From contig DATENU010000007.1 in the NCBI GenBank assembly GCA_035274845.1, forward strand, positions 62,001 through 126,000: a DNA stretch of 64,000 nucleotides, in the 5' to 3' direction. Positions 8,582 through 15,887 of the stretch are shown here, in pieces. Below the pieces are notes generated by a model. The model saw only the letters and a program-made list of their open reading frames with translations, made no database searches and was not told the origin of the DNA. Origin of the DNA: Chthoniobacterales bacterium. GTDB lineage: Bacteria > Verrucomicrobiota > Verrucomicrobiia > Chthoniobacterales > UBA10450. Every line of letters begins with the position of its first letter. Within the stretch, counting starts at the first letter, position 1. Both the position numbers and the translations under genes were made by a program.

Positions 8582-8622
8582 AACCGCGGATTACACGGAT
8601 TACACGGATGACACGGATGGGA
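8582..8622. repeat. CCGCGGAT-family repeat, left arm of GxxExxY cassette
   Basis: AACCGCGGATTACACGGAT followed by two further ACACGGAT-type units. It is the inverted partner of the arm at 9027-9057. Together they enclose the GxxExxY gene. Confidence 0.88.
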
Positions 8623-8623
8623 T

Positions 8624-9040
8624 TCAGGAATGAAAGTCAGGGAGGTTAGGCTCGGGTTTCTGACGAACGACACGTTTCCAATCCAGTTTTGTGTTCTTGA
8701 AGTTTAGGAGCAACGCGAGTTCAAGACCGGTGATGTTCAGATAGCCGATCATTTGGGCGATGTGTGTCTCGCTAGACGCACTGACCACCTTTGGGTCGAC
8801 GATCACTACGCGATCGACAATCAAATCAGGGATGAGGTTGCCGATTAATTCAGCTTGATAGAAAACCGGAAAGGATTGTTGAACAGCGACCACATGGCCA
8901 CGTCGACGCAACTCGATCGCTAGCGCGCGTTCGTATAAGGATTCGTCGAGCCCCGGCTTGAGCTCGTTAAGAACCTCCATCGCGATTCCGATGATCGCGC
9001 CACTCAATTGCTCGTGAATCATCTTCCCCATCCGTGTCAT
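8624..9040 (-). CDS. GxxExxY protein, PD-(D/E)XK nuclease-superfamily-like
   Basis: 138-residue member of the GxxExxY family (PDDEXK_3-like), named after the motif seen here as GLDESLYERAL around residues 29-39. The nuclease-like core follows: NLIPDLIVDRVVIVDPKVV gives D...DxK, with Asp-Pro-Lys in place of the usual Glu-x-Lys. The C-terminal LLLNFKNTKLDWKRVV is also typical. The family's biochemical role is unknown. The first ATG (9040) and the residues MTRMGK are encoded by the repeat arm itself; ATG 9022 (MIHEQLSGAI) matches the usual family start. It overlaps the upstream pilT2 stop as ATGA. The gene is bracketed by inverted repeats and looks like a compact mobile cassette inserted between two pilT genes. 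Confidence 0.88.
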   Translation of the reverse strand: MTRMGKMIHEQLSGAIIGIAMEVLNELKPGLDESLYERALAIELRRRGHVVAVQQSFPVFYQAELIGNLIPDLIVDRVVIVDPKVVSASSETHIAQMIGYLNITGLELALLLNFKNTKLDWKRVVRQKPEPNLPDFHS

Positions 9041-9057
9041 CCGCGTAATCCGCGGTT
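9027..9057. repeat. CCGCGGAT-family repeat, right arm of GxxExxY cassette
   Basis: ATCCGTGTCATCCGCGTAA then TCCGCGGTT, inverted relative to the arm at 8582. On the minus strand it encodes the last residues of pilT2, its stop, and the first ATG of the GxxExxY gene. Confidence 0.88.
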
Positions 9058-10134
9058 CTCCTTCTGTTCCATCCGTGCCCCGGCTTCCTCCTCCGTGATC
9101 GTCCCCTGATCGCGGAGCGCGGCCAGCGCGTCATCCATCAACCGCATTCCCTGTTTCTTCCCGGTCTGAATAATGCCGGGCAACAGGTAGGTCTTGGCTT
9201 CGCGAATTACATTCGCTACGGCCGGCGTGTTGGTCAGAATCTCCAGGGCGACTACTCGTCCCTGGCCGTCGGCGCGGGGGACCAACTGCTGACTGATGAT
9301 CCCGCGCAACGATTCGCTCACCATCATTCGAACCTGGTCTTGTTGTTCTACCGGAAAAACATCGAGCAGCCGGTCGAGGGTCCGGGCAGCATTGCCGGTG
9401 TGCAAAGTCCCTAGGACTAGGTGACCCGTTTCGGCGGCGGTAATGGCGAGGGAGATCGTTTCCAGATCGCGCATTTCACCAATAACGATCACATCGGGAT
9501 CTTCGCGCAACGCTCCCCGCAAAGCCGCGTGGAAAGAGCGGGAGTGAGTCGGCACTTCCCGTTGCGTGATGTGACAACCTTTCGGTTCGAAAATGTATTC
9601 GATTGGATCCTCGACGGTAATGATGTGTTCGCGGCGCTCCAGGTTCACCTGTTCGACCAGCGCGGCGAGCGTCGTCGATTTCCCGCTGCCCACGGAGCCC
9701 GTCACGAGGATGAGGCCGTTCTGATAGCGCGTCAGCAATTTCAGAGCTGACGGAAGCCCAAGCTCGTCCATCGTTCGCACCTGTGAATTGATGACCCGAA
9801 AGACGAGATCCAGGCCGAGCCGCTGCCGGACGACACTGGTTCGAAAGCGCCCAAAACTGTTGGCGTAAGCAAAGTCCGCGTCGCCTTGCTCCTGGAGGCG
9901 AGCCTTTTGCACCTTGCTGAGCAATGGCTCCGCGAGCGCGGCGATTTCCCGGGCAGTGAGCTTCGCCGCGTCGGAAGAGATCGGTTGCAGCGTGCCGTGC
10001 AACCGCCAGACCGGTGGAGAGTTTACCGCGAGATGAATATCCGAGGCTTCGGCGGTGAGACCGAGAGCAAGGAAATCGTCAACGTGAGAAAAGCAGGGCG
10101 CACTTGTGCCGAGCGTGTCCGTGGGGGCGGTCAT
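9037..10134 (-). CDS. PilT-type ATPase (copy 2)
   Basis: 365-residue paralogue of the neighbouring retraction ATPase. Motifs run in order: SDIHLAVNSPPVWRLHG in the N-terminal domain, Walker A TGSVGSGKSTT near residue 142, TVEDPIEYIF, Walker B DVIVIGEMRD and the His box LGTLHTGNAARTLDRLLD. It is probably a PilT/PilU-like accessory retraction ATPase; a PilU role is inference from pairing with another PilT. The last seven residues (ENRGLRG) and the TGA are read out of a CCGCGGATTACGCGGATGA repeat, so the native C-terminus has been replaced or extended by repeat insertion. It is the first gene of a minus-strand pilT2, GxxExxY, pilT1 series. Confidence 0.9.
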   Translation of the reverse strand: MTAPTDTLGTSAPCFSHVDDFLALGLTAEASDIHLAVNSPPVWRLHGTLQPISSDAAKLTAREIAALAEPLLSKVQKARLQEQGDADFAYANSFGRFRTSVVRQRLGLDLVFRVINSQVRTMDELGLPSALKLLTRYQNGLILVTGSVGSGKSTTLAALVEQVNLERREHIITVEDPIEYIFEPKGCHITQREVPTHSRSFHAALRGALREDPDVIVIGEMRDLETISLAITAAETGHLVLGTLHTGNAARTLDRLLDVFPVEQQDQVRMMVSESLRGIISQQLVPRADGQGRVVALEILTNTPAVANVIREAKTYLLPGIIQTGKKQGMRLMDDALAALRDQGTITEEEAGARMEQKENRGLRG

Positions 10135-10192
10135 GGGGGGCCGCCACGATCATTAGCTGGGGGCTACGATTGCGTAAACCCAAATCTAATAC

Positions 10193-10277
10193 ACCGCGGA
10201 TTACGCGGATAACGCGGATGCAAAACAGAAATGTCCATTCCCCCATCCCATCCGTGTCATCCGCGTAATCCGCGGTT
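10193..10277. repeat. CCGCGGAT-family inverted repeat (solo copy)
   Basis: ACCGCGGATTACGCGGAT at the left and TCATCCGCGTAATCCGCGG at the right as inverted arms around about 35 unrelated bases. It lies between pilT2 and the small membrane gene that ends at 10299. Confidence 0.9.
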
Positions 10278-10298
10278 CAAATTGATACCAGCCTGACT

Positions 10299-10706
10299 CT
10301 ACGAACGCCGCGGCCCGCCGCTGGCGCGTGCGGCATAACTGCCCACTTGTTTCGCGAGGAATGCGGTAATGGTCGGCTTGAGGGCCGTAGCGAGCAGCCG
10401 AAGCGCGCCCAGCGCCAGACCCGCGCCGAGAAGTCCTTCCTTCTGCTGTTCTCCCCGGCTTTTCCCTCTTGGCCCCTTAACCTGAACCTTCTTGGTTCGC
10501 GCTGGCATCACGGCGAAGACGACGCCTACGACGATCGCGGCGCCAATCCAGAGAACGGTCTGGCGTTGAAACGACTTCCGGAACTTGAGCGGGAAATCGA
10601 GCTCATACCGCAGCCCGCTGAGATCGCGCCCGAGCCGATCACGCGAATGAGCAGCTTCCTGCCTTAATTCGTGGAGCGATTTTTCTTGTCCAGGTTCTTG
10701 AGCCAT
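10299..10706 (-). CDS. Small membrane protein, DUF3618-like
   Basis: 135 residues: a charged N-terminus (HELRQEAAHSRDRLGRDLSGL), one clear transmembrane helix (TVLWIGAAIVVGVVFAV, about 49-66), a very basic stretch, and a Gly/Ala/Leu-rich C-terminal segment that may be a second, weaker helix. The arrangement resembles DUF3618-type partners of holin-X and DUF883 proteins. The start overlaps the end of the upstream gene by 43 bases in another frame; a later start cannot be excluded. Last gene of a three-gene minus-strand set with 10664-11095 and 11108-11440. Function unknown; likely inner membrane. Confidence 0.75.
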   Translation of the reverse strand: MAQEPGQEKSLHELRQEAAHSRDRLGRDLSGLRYELDFPLKFRKSFQRQTVLWIGAAIVVGVVFAVMPARTKKVQVKGPRGKSRGEQQKEGLLGAGLALGALRLLATALKPTITAFLAKQVGSYAARASGGPRRS

Positions 10707-11095
10707 TCGCGATCCTTCTTCAATTCCGTTCCCGTCATTTCAAACATCGATTTGTGCATCCGGCCGCGCGCGACCATCACACAGACGAACGCGAGCAGGA
10801 AATGCAACCCGGCCGCCATCAGGCTGATCTTCACCCACGAAATATGGAGGGCGTGCGCTATTCCGAAGATCGCGCTGGCCACCAGGAAGATGTAGCCGAA
10901 AACGACCAGGAACGCCGCCACCGCCAGGCATCCCACCAGGACCAGCACATGGACCAGCGCCGTCTTCGATTCCTTCGCGAAGAGCGCGATCCGGCTCTCC
11001 AGGAATCCCACCAGGGAATTGACCAGCGAGACCAGACTATGGAGCAAGCCGGCGTGTCCCGCGGGATTGCGGAACCGCATCGTTTCGCCAGCCAT
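10664..11095 (-). CDS. Phage-holin-family (holin-X / DUF1469-like) membrane protein
   Basis: 143 residues from ATG 11095 (a TTG at 11104 would add three). An amphipathic N-terminal helix (SLVNSLVGFLESRIALFAKES) precedes two transmembrane helices, LVLVGCLAVAAFLVVFGYIF and SLMAAGLHFLLAFVCVMVA, then a charged tail. This is the usual plan of the 'putative actinobacterial holin-X' family, which in most bacteria is chromosomal and not a lysis protein. It sits between DUF883- and DUF3618-like genes, a recurrent trio whose role is thought to be envelope-related. No phage genes are nearby. Confidence 0.82.
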   Translation of the reverse strand: MAGETMRFRNPAGHAGLLHSLVSLVNSLVGFLESRIALFAKESKTALVHVLVLVGCLAVAAFLVVFGYIFLVASAIFGIAHALHISWVKISLMAAGLHFLLAFVCVMVARGRMHKSMFEMTGTELKKDREWLKNLDKKNRSTN

Positions 11096-11107
11096 GCGGC
11101 CCAACCG

Positions 11108-11440
11108 TTAGCGGCGGAAAATCAACCCGAGAACAAACCCGATCCCGAGCGCGGTAAAGACCGCCTTGGTGGGATTTTCACGGATATATTGCTCGCCATC
11201 TTCCTGCAGTGTCCGGGCGCGTTCCCGCGCGTCATCCCAGACTTGCTCGGCTTTGTCGCGGTACTCCCCCGCCATTGCCCCGGCGGCCGACTTCAGGTCC
11301 TCGGCCACAGCGCCGGCCGCCGAACGGAGATCGTCCGCGGCTCTGCGCACATGGGTTTTGCTGCTTTCGAATTTGTTTTGCGCGGCGGGCGGGATGAACC
11401 CGCTGTCGCCTTGGGTCGTAGTTTTGTTTTCTTCAGCCAT
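11108..11440 (-). CDS. YqjD/ElaB-like DUF883 family protein
   Basis: 110 residues from ATG 11440, which has AGGA upstream; the open frame continues to 11497 but the extra residues are a lysine-rich run without support. A hydrophilic region with alternating Ala and charged residues (LRSAAGAVAEDLKSAAGAMA) suggests a long amphipathic helix, then the family signature YIRENPTKAVFTALGIGFVL ending in LIFRR, a C-terminal membrane anchor. E. coli YqjD binds ribosomes at the membrane in stationary phase; that role here is extrapolation. First gene of the minus-strand trio. Confidence 0.85.
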   Translation of the reverse strand: MAEENKTTTQGDSGFIPPAAQNKFESSKTHVRRAADDLRSAAGAVAEDLKSAAGAMAGEYRDKAEQVWDDARERARTLQEDGEQYIRENPTKAVFTALGIGFVLGLIFRR

Positions 11441-11578
11441 TTTAGTGTCCTGCTTCTTTTTCTTCGTCTTTCGCTGCGTCTTTTTCACCGCACGCATGCG
11501 CTAATGATAGTCCTCTTCAACTAAAACGAAACTCGCGATTTGATTGCGTCTATTTCCCGCCAGTTTGGGAACAAATTC

Positions 11579-11664
11579 AACCGCGGATTACGCGGATTTA
11601 ACGGATAAGGATCAGATCGGAGGAGAATTTCTTTCTCATCCGAGTAATCCGCGAAATCCGCGGT
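11579..11664. repeat. CCGCGGAT-family inverted repeat (solo copy)
   Basis: AACCGCGGATTACGCGGAT and GAGTAATCCGCGAAATCCGC GGT as inverted arms. It occupies the space between the DUF883 gene start and infA, followed by a short (CATGTCACTCGT)n direct repeat at 11684-11711. Confidence 0.88.
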
Positions 11665-11718
11665 CGATCTCCGATCCGATCAACATGTCACTCGTCACAT
11701 GTCACTCGTCACTGTTCC

Positions 11719-11937
11719 TTATTTTTCCCTGAAGATGATCCGCGCCTTGGTCAGATCGTAAGGGGAAAGTTCCACTTCCACCTTATCGCCCGGGACGATT
11801 CGGATGAAATGCTTCCGCATTTTGCCCGAGATATGGGCGAGAACGTTGCGGTTCCCCGGCAATTCGACCCGGAACATGGTTCCCGGCAGCACCTGCGTCA
11901 CCGTTCCTTCTGTCACGATCTGTTCCTCTTTCGGCAC
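11719..11937 (-). CDS. infA: Translation initiation factor IF-1
   Basis: 72-residue OB-fold protein, exactly the family length. Motifs [34 protein letters not shown] and [19 protein letters not shown] are near-universal IF-1 signatures. It binds the 30S A site during initiation. It is monocistronic here, with repeat-filled flanks on both sides. No anomalies. Confidence 0.98.
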   Translation of the reverse strand: MPKEEQIVTEGTVTQVLPGTMFRVELPGNRNVLAHISGKMRKHFIRIVPGDKVEVELSPYDLTKARIIFREK

Positions 11938-11991
11938 GACGGATCATAGGCAGGAATGACGTTCTTCTCAACTTACAGATCACTGAAATTG

Positions 11992-12151
11992 AACCGCGGA
12001 TGACTCGGATAACTCGGATCGGGAATTGGTAGGGACGGTGCGCTGCGGAGAGCGCCGCTCCTTGGTTTTGAACCGCGGCTACTCAGAAACGGACGGCGCA
12101 GCGCGCCATCCCTACCCTTCCCCATCCGTGCCATCCGCGTAATCCGCGGTT
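11992..12151. repeat. CCGCGGAT-family element with a nested GTAGGGACG element
   Basis: Outer arms AACCGCGGATGACTCGGA and CCATCCGCGTAATCCGCGG are about 160 bases apart. Between them, 12028-12116 is a second inverted repeat with ends GGTAGGGACGG and CCATCCCTACC, the same family as the element inside the gene at 12945-14820. One repeat has inserted into another. Confidence 0.85.
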
Positions 12152-12189
12152 CAATTCTTCAAGTGGCAGCGGACGCCACGTTTCACCTT

Positions 12190-12732
12190 CTACGGTCTCA
12201 CGGTTACCGCCGTCCCGACGTGGGCGGCTTCGTAGAACTGGCGGGCCTTCCAGTACGGCATCCGGATACAGCCGTGCGAAGCGGGAACGCCGGGCAGATA
12301 GCCCTGGTGCAACCCGTAGCCAGGCGAGAACTCGACGAAGAACGGCATCGCGGCCCCGACGAAATGGGAGTGCGGCGGCTTGCTGTCTTTCCGGCTGTCG
12401 ACGTTTGCCTTCACTACCCGGCCGGAGTTGTCCACATAGTTGCCGTAGAGACTCGAACGATGATCGATGTCTTTCCGGATCACGCTGAACCTGCCCACAG
12501 GAGTACGATGACCTTCGCGCCCGCTCGAAATTCGGGAGGAGGCGGTGCGGTGTTTGCCTCGATAAAGATACGCCTCTTGTTCGCCCAGATCGACGACGAT
12601 GGAAGCGCGCCCGGAATGGCGCTCCGGGATGTGTGACGTGACGAGGTCGGTGACGGTGTTGACGGTTCCGCAGCCGGTCAATGCCGCCGCGATCGCGCTG
12701 AGCGCACAGAATTGAGCGAGTCGATTTGCCAT
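12190..12732 (-). CDS. L,D-transpeptidase (YkuD) lipoprotein
   Basis: 180 residues from ATG 12732. Lipoprotein signal MANRLAQFCALSAIAAALTGC with lipobox LTGC; the longer frame to 12786 would spoil it. The catalytic domain starts SIVVDLGEQEAYLYRG and ends with the L,D-transpeptidase signature SHGCIRMP, containing the nucleophilic cysteine and histidine. It would make 3-3 cross-links or attach proteins to peptidoglycan from the periplasmic leaflet. It is divergent from a small lipoprotein gene (start 12789), with 56 bases between starts. Confidence 0.93.
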   Translation of the reverse strand: MANRLAQFCALSAIAAALTGCGTVNTVTDLVTSHIPERHSGRASIVVDLGEQEAYLYRGKHRTASSRISSGREGHRTPVGRFSVIRKDIDHRSSLYGNYVDNSGRVVKANVDSRKDSKPPHSHFVGAAMPFFVEFSPGYGLHQGYLPGVPASHGCIRMPYWKARQFYEAAHVGTAVTVRP

Positions 12733-12788
12733 GTTTTTAGCGGTGCTCCTAACTTGAGAGGCGGATATTGCCGATGATTGTTGCACAG

Positions 12789-12944
12789 ATGCTTCGTTGT
12801 TTCCTGATCTTCATCGTGTGCCTCCTTCTTGCCGGCTGTGCGTCGGACGACCCATTGTCGACCTCGATGGAGAATCACACCCCCGTGGCGGGCGAGTCGA
12901 CTCCGCCTCCGGCGACCGGCACGCGTCGCGGTTGGGCCTGGTGA
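12789..12944 (+). CDS. Small lipoprotein, 51 residues
   Basis: Complete short frame: MLRCFLIFIVCLLLAGC gives a canonical lipoprotein signal peptide with lipobox LAGC, then a short, soluble Ser/Pro/Thr-rich tail (SDDPLSTSMEN ... TRRGWAW). The stop TGA (12942-12944) is immediately followed by the convergent stop of the gene at 12945, so the two genes meet tail to tail without a spare base. It is divergent from a YkuD L,D-transpeptidase lipoprotein and may share a promoter region with it. The family is unknown to me. The signal peptide and exact fit between neighbours make it likely to be real. Confidence 0.7.
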   Translation: MLRCFLIFIVCLLLAGCASDDPLSTSMENHTPVAGESTPPPATGTRRGWAW

Positions 12945-14820
12945 TTATCTGCCTTGGAAGTCGTCGAGCGAAATTGCCGGCAGATATTCTCCGCGCTCCT
13001 CGCGTTTCCAATACGCGCCGTTGGCTCGATGTTCGGGCCAGGTTGTGAAACGATAATCGTAAATCCTGGCGCGAACATAACGGGGCGGACCCTTCGGAAA
13101 GGGATTTTGGGCGAACAAACTGGTGACGTCCGGAGACGAGCGAAGCAGTCGTTCCAGGAGGCTGACGAACCAGGGATTGTGCCGGTAGGTCCCGAGCGCG
13201 GCGAACCACATTTGCCAGTCGAGGCGCGGCTGGTGCGGCGCGACCCCACCGCGGGGCCTGGTCGAGGCGCCCCGGCTTCCATTTGAACTCGTATGAAAGC
13301 CACTCGATTCCATCCACGCTTCCTTCAATGATGATTTCCGGCCGCGTTTTGGTCATGACGCGGAACAGGCCGTAGCCACTCACGACATGGAACGATTCGA
13401 GATAGCCGGCGAGTGTCGCGATCGGCCGCGGCCAGCGGACTTCGGGTCTAAACGCGGAAAAGATGAACATGGCGTTAACCGGAAGCGTGATGAGCAGCAC
13501 GATCAACCCTGGTAGGGACGCCGCGCTGCGGCGTCCGTCGACGCGCGCGTCATTCCTGGCCTCGGGCGGACGCCGCCGCGCGGCGTCCCTACCAAACGAA
13601 TCCTCAAAGAGCAGCAGGCAGAGCGCGATCGTCAGCAGATTGAAGAAGCAATAATTGCCCGTCGCCGCGATCGCGATTTGGAGCCCGATCAGGAGAATTC
13701 CAGCGATATGGCGGAAACGCCGCGGCGCCCAAATGAAAAACGGCGCGGCGATTTCAATGATGAGGCAAAACGCGACCGAGAATTTTTTGAACCATTCGGG
13801 ATGCTGATCGAACCACCAGCCGAGGACAGTCGGCAACGGCTGCGTCCAGTAATGGTAATCGAGGGCGGTCAGGTTCCACCACGAGTCGTCGCCGCTGGTC
13901 AGTTTTACCACCCCGGACATCAGCATGAGCTTGAAGAGAAGCAGCTTGAGCAGAAACAATCCGACGCGCGACAGCGGCGCTTCATTGCCGCGCCGCATCC
14001 GCCAAACCATTGGAGCAAAGAAGAGCGCAAGAAACCCGGTTTCCAGAAGAAGGATGTCCCATTGGAAGCTCAGGAATGTTTGGCCCGCGATGGTGAGCGA
14101 GAGATAGAGAACGAAAAGCAGCCCGAGCGAAAGGACTGGCGCCAGCCCCACCATTAACAGAACCGAAATGATTGCACCGGCCGCGCAAAGAAAATGGAGA
14201 AAGCCGGTGCTGGAATTGAACCAGCAGAGCGTGGGGAGCGCGAGGAAAGCGTCGCTGCCAAACTGTTCTCGAATCCTGGCGAGATACGGACCGACCGGCG
14301 AGATGCCGTTCTCGCCGATCAGGCCGTCGACCTGGAACCAAAGCGAAACGAAAGCGATAAAATAGATCGCGCCGAGCGAGCGCACGAAAAGGTCGCGCGC
14401 GCCGAAGTAGTTGGGACGACGGACCTCGTTGCCCCAAAGCATCCGGGTGAAGAACGACGCGATCCGGCGATTGCGCGCCACGAAGCCGTAGGCCGCTTCG
14501 GTGACGGGTGCAAAACCTGGCAGGTGCTCGTGGCACCAGAGCAAAGCCCGTCCTGCGCGAGCCGTACCTAACGAGCGGAACACGGCTTCCGCGCCGCGAT
14601 AGACGGTTCCGTCCCGGTCAACGAAATGAAGCGCTGCCTCGAAGTTCTCACGCGGGATTTCCGGAAACCGGGTCGCAGCTTCCTGGTAAGGCGCGTACTC
14701 GACCGCGCCCCCGGTCATATCGCGCCAACGCTCGATCCAGCGCCGGCAGAACCGGCAGTCGCCATCGAAGATAACAAGCGGCTTCGAGGGCGGATTGGGC
14801 ACGCGGTTCGTTTGCGCCAT
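12945..14820 (-). CDS. DCC (DUF393) - lipase maturation factor fusion, with one apparent frameshift
   Basis: N-terminal DCC thiol-oxidoreductase-like domain (VIFDGDCRFCRRWIERWR, about residues 15-130) followed by a multi-spanning LMF1/HTTM-type membrane region (WFNSSTGFLHFLCAAGAI, LSFQWDILLLETGFLALFF) and the LMF C-terminal domain. Reading from ATG 14820, the frame is lost near 13244-13247, where one extra base in a C4 run (plus strand) would join KWKPGRLDQAPRW to VAPHQPRLDWQMWFAALG in the next frame; that frame then runs to TAA at 12945-12947 (LDDFQGR). Without correction the first frame ends in a nonsense tail. Bases 13511-13593 are a GTAGGGACG repeat inserted in frame. A real mutation or a sequencing error are both possible. 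Confidence 0.82.
13511..13593. repeat. GTAGGGACG-family inverted repeat inside the LMF coding region
   Basis: Ends GGTAGGGACGCCGCGCTGC and GCCGCGCGGCGTCCCTACC are inverted copies. The gene reads through it as an Arg/Ala-rich stretch (DAARRRPPEAR ... DGRRSAASLPG) between two membrane helices, without breaking the frame. Confidence 0.85.
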
Positions 14821-14870
14821 TAATAGATGTTGCGACTTACCTTGGGGAACGTCCACTCCGCGCTTATTGG

Positions 14871-15016
14871 AGCGGGCGCGCCGTCGCGCTGTAGCGGCGG
14901 TCTCAGACCGTCGATCGAACGGTTGTCACGGCCGGTTGTATTCCCGGGCCGCGCGCTCCTCCGCCGGCGCGATGGCGCGCCGGCTCCAATGCTCGGCGGT
15001 GAGACACCGCCGCTAC
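14871..15016. repeat. Composite hairpin repeats (GGAGC...GCGCGCC and GTAGCGGCGG families)
   Basis: Outer arms ATTGGAGCGGGCGCGCCGT and ATGGCGCGCCGGCTCCAAT, interleaved with GTAGCGGCGGTCTCAGACCG (14891) and GTGAGACACCGCCGCTAC (ends 15016). It fills the gap between the LMF gene start and the end of the exonuclease III gene; the exonuclease side also has an AAGCGCCCCTCCTTGG piece at 15036-15051. Confidence 0.8.
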
Positions 15017-15052
15017 AGATCAGAGGGCGGTTTGGAAAGCGCCCCTCCTTGG

Positions 15053-15820
15053 TCACAAATCAAACTCAGCCCAGATCGGGGCGTGATCGCTGGGTTCCTT
15101 GCCCTTGCGCATCTCCCGATCGATCCCGGCTCCGCTGCACTTGTCCGCCACCGTTCGGCTCGCCAGGACCGCGTCGATCCGCAGTCCGCGGTTCTTTGGG
15201 AACGCCAGCATCCGATAATCCCACCAGGTGAATAAGCCCGGCTCCCGATGATGAAGCCGAAGGGTATCGACCAATCCGATCTTGCACAGCTCGTCAAAGG
15301 CGCGGCGCTCACCCTCCGAGCACATGATCGCGCCTCGCCACAGCGCAGGGTCGTAAACATCCTCGTCCTGCGGCGCCACGTTGAAATCGCCGCAGACGAC
15401 CAGCGGCCCGTCTCGCTTCTCACCTTCCAGGCAATTCCGCAGCCGCCCGTACCACTTCAGCTTGTAATCGTACGCCGGCGACCCCACCGCCTGCCCGTTC
15501 GGCGCGTAAACGGAATAGACGCGCACCTTTCCGATGGTGGCTGCGATAACGCGCGCCTGCGGGTCGTCTTCTTCGTCGCAAAGCGACGCGCGCACTTCCT
15601 CCGGCTCAGCCTTCGAAACGATAGCGACGCCGTTGTACGATTTCTGCCCGTGAAATGCGGAATGATAACCCGCGGCTCTCAGGTCGAGCACCGGGAACTG
15701 ATCATCGGTGCACTTCGTCTCCTGGAGACAGACGACGTCCGGCTGAGTGGCCGCGAGCCAGCCGAGGAAGCGTTCCTGGCGGCGGCGCAGCGAATTGATA
15801 TTCCAGGATACGATTCTCAT
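15053..15820 (-). CDS. xth: Exodeoxyribonuclease III (AP endonuclease)
   Basis: 255-residue exonuclease-endonuclease-phosphatase fold enzyme of base-excision repair. Signatures: MRIVSWNINSLRRRQ at the N-terminus, VCLQETKCTDDQFP with the metal-binding Glu, YNGVAIVSK, VYAPNGQAVG, VVCGDFNVAPQDEDVYDP with the catalytic Asp/Asn, WWDYR and the final PSDHAPIWAEFDL with the catalytic Asp-His. Length is normal. It cleaves 5' to abasic sites and removes 3' blocking groups. Monocistronic, with repeats on both sides. Confidence 0.96.
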   Translation of the reverse strand: MRIVSWNINSLRRRQERFLGWLAATQPDVVCLQETKCTDDQFPVLDLRAAGYHSAFHGQKSYNGVAIVSKAEPEEVRASLCDEEDDPQARVIAATIGKVRVYSVYAPNGQAVGSPAYDYKLKWYGRLRNCLEGEKRDGPLVVCGDFNVAPQDEDVYDPALWRGAIMCSEGERRAFDELCKIGLVDTLRLHHREPGLFTWWDYRMLAFPKNRGLRIDAVLASRTVADKCSGAGIDREMRKGKEPSDHAPIWAEFDL

Positions 15821-15825
15821 CTCTT

Positions 15826-15885
15826 GTAGCGGCGGTCTCTGACCGCCGAAATCTTCACACCCCGGCGGTCAGAGACCGCCGCTAC
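15826..15885. repeat. GTAGCGGCGG hairpin repeat
   Basis: GTAGCGGCGGTCTCTGACCG and CGGTCAGAGACCGCCGCTAC form a near-perfect long hairpin between the exonuclease III start and the stop of the beta-CASP gene, 2 bases from that stop. Confidence 0.9.
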
Positions 15886-15887
15886 AG

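Noticed and set aside
10664..11095. Holin-X-like gene as evidence of a prophage
   Set aside because: It sits in the common chromosomal trio with DUF883 and DUF3618-like genes; no phage structural or integrase genes are present.
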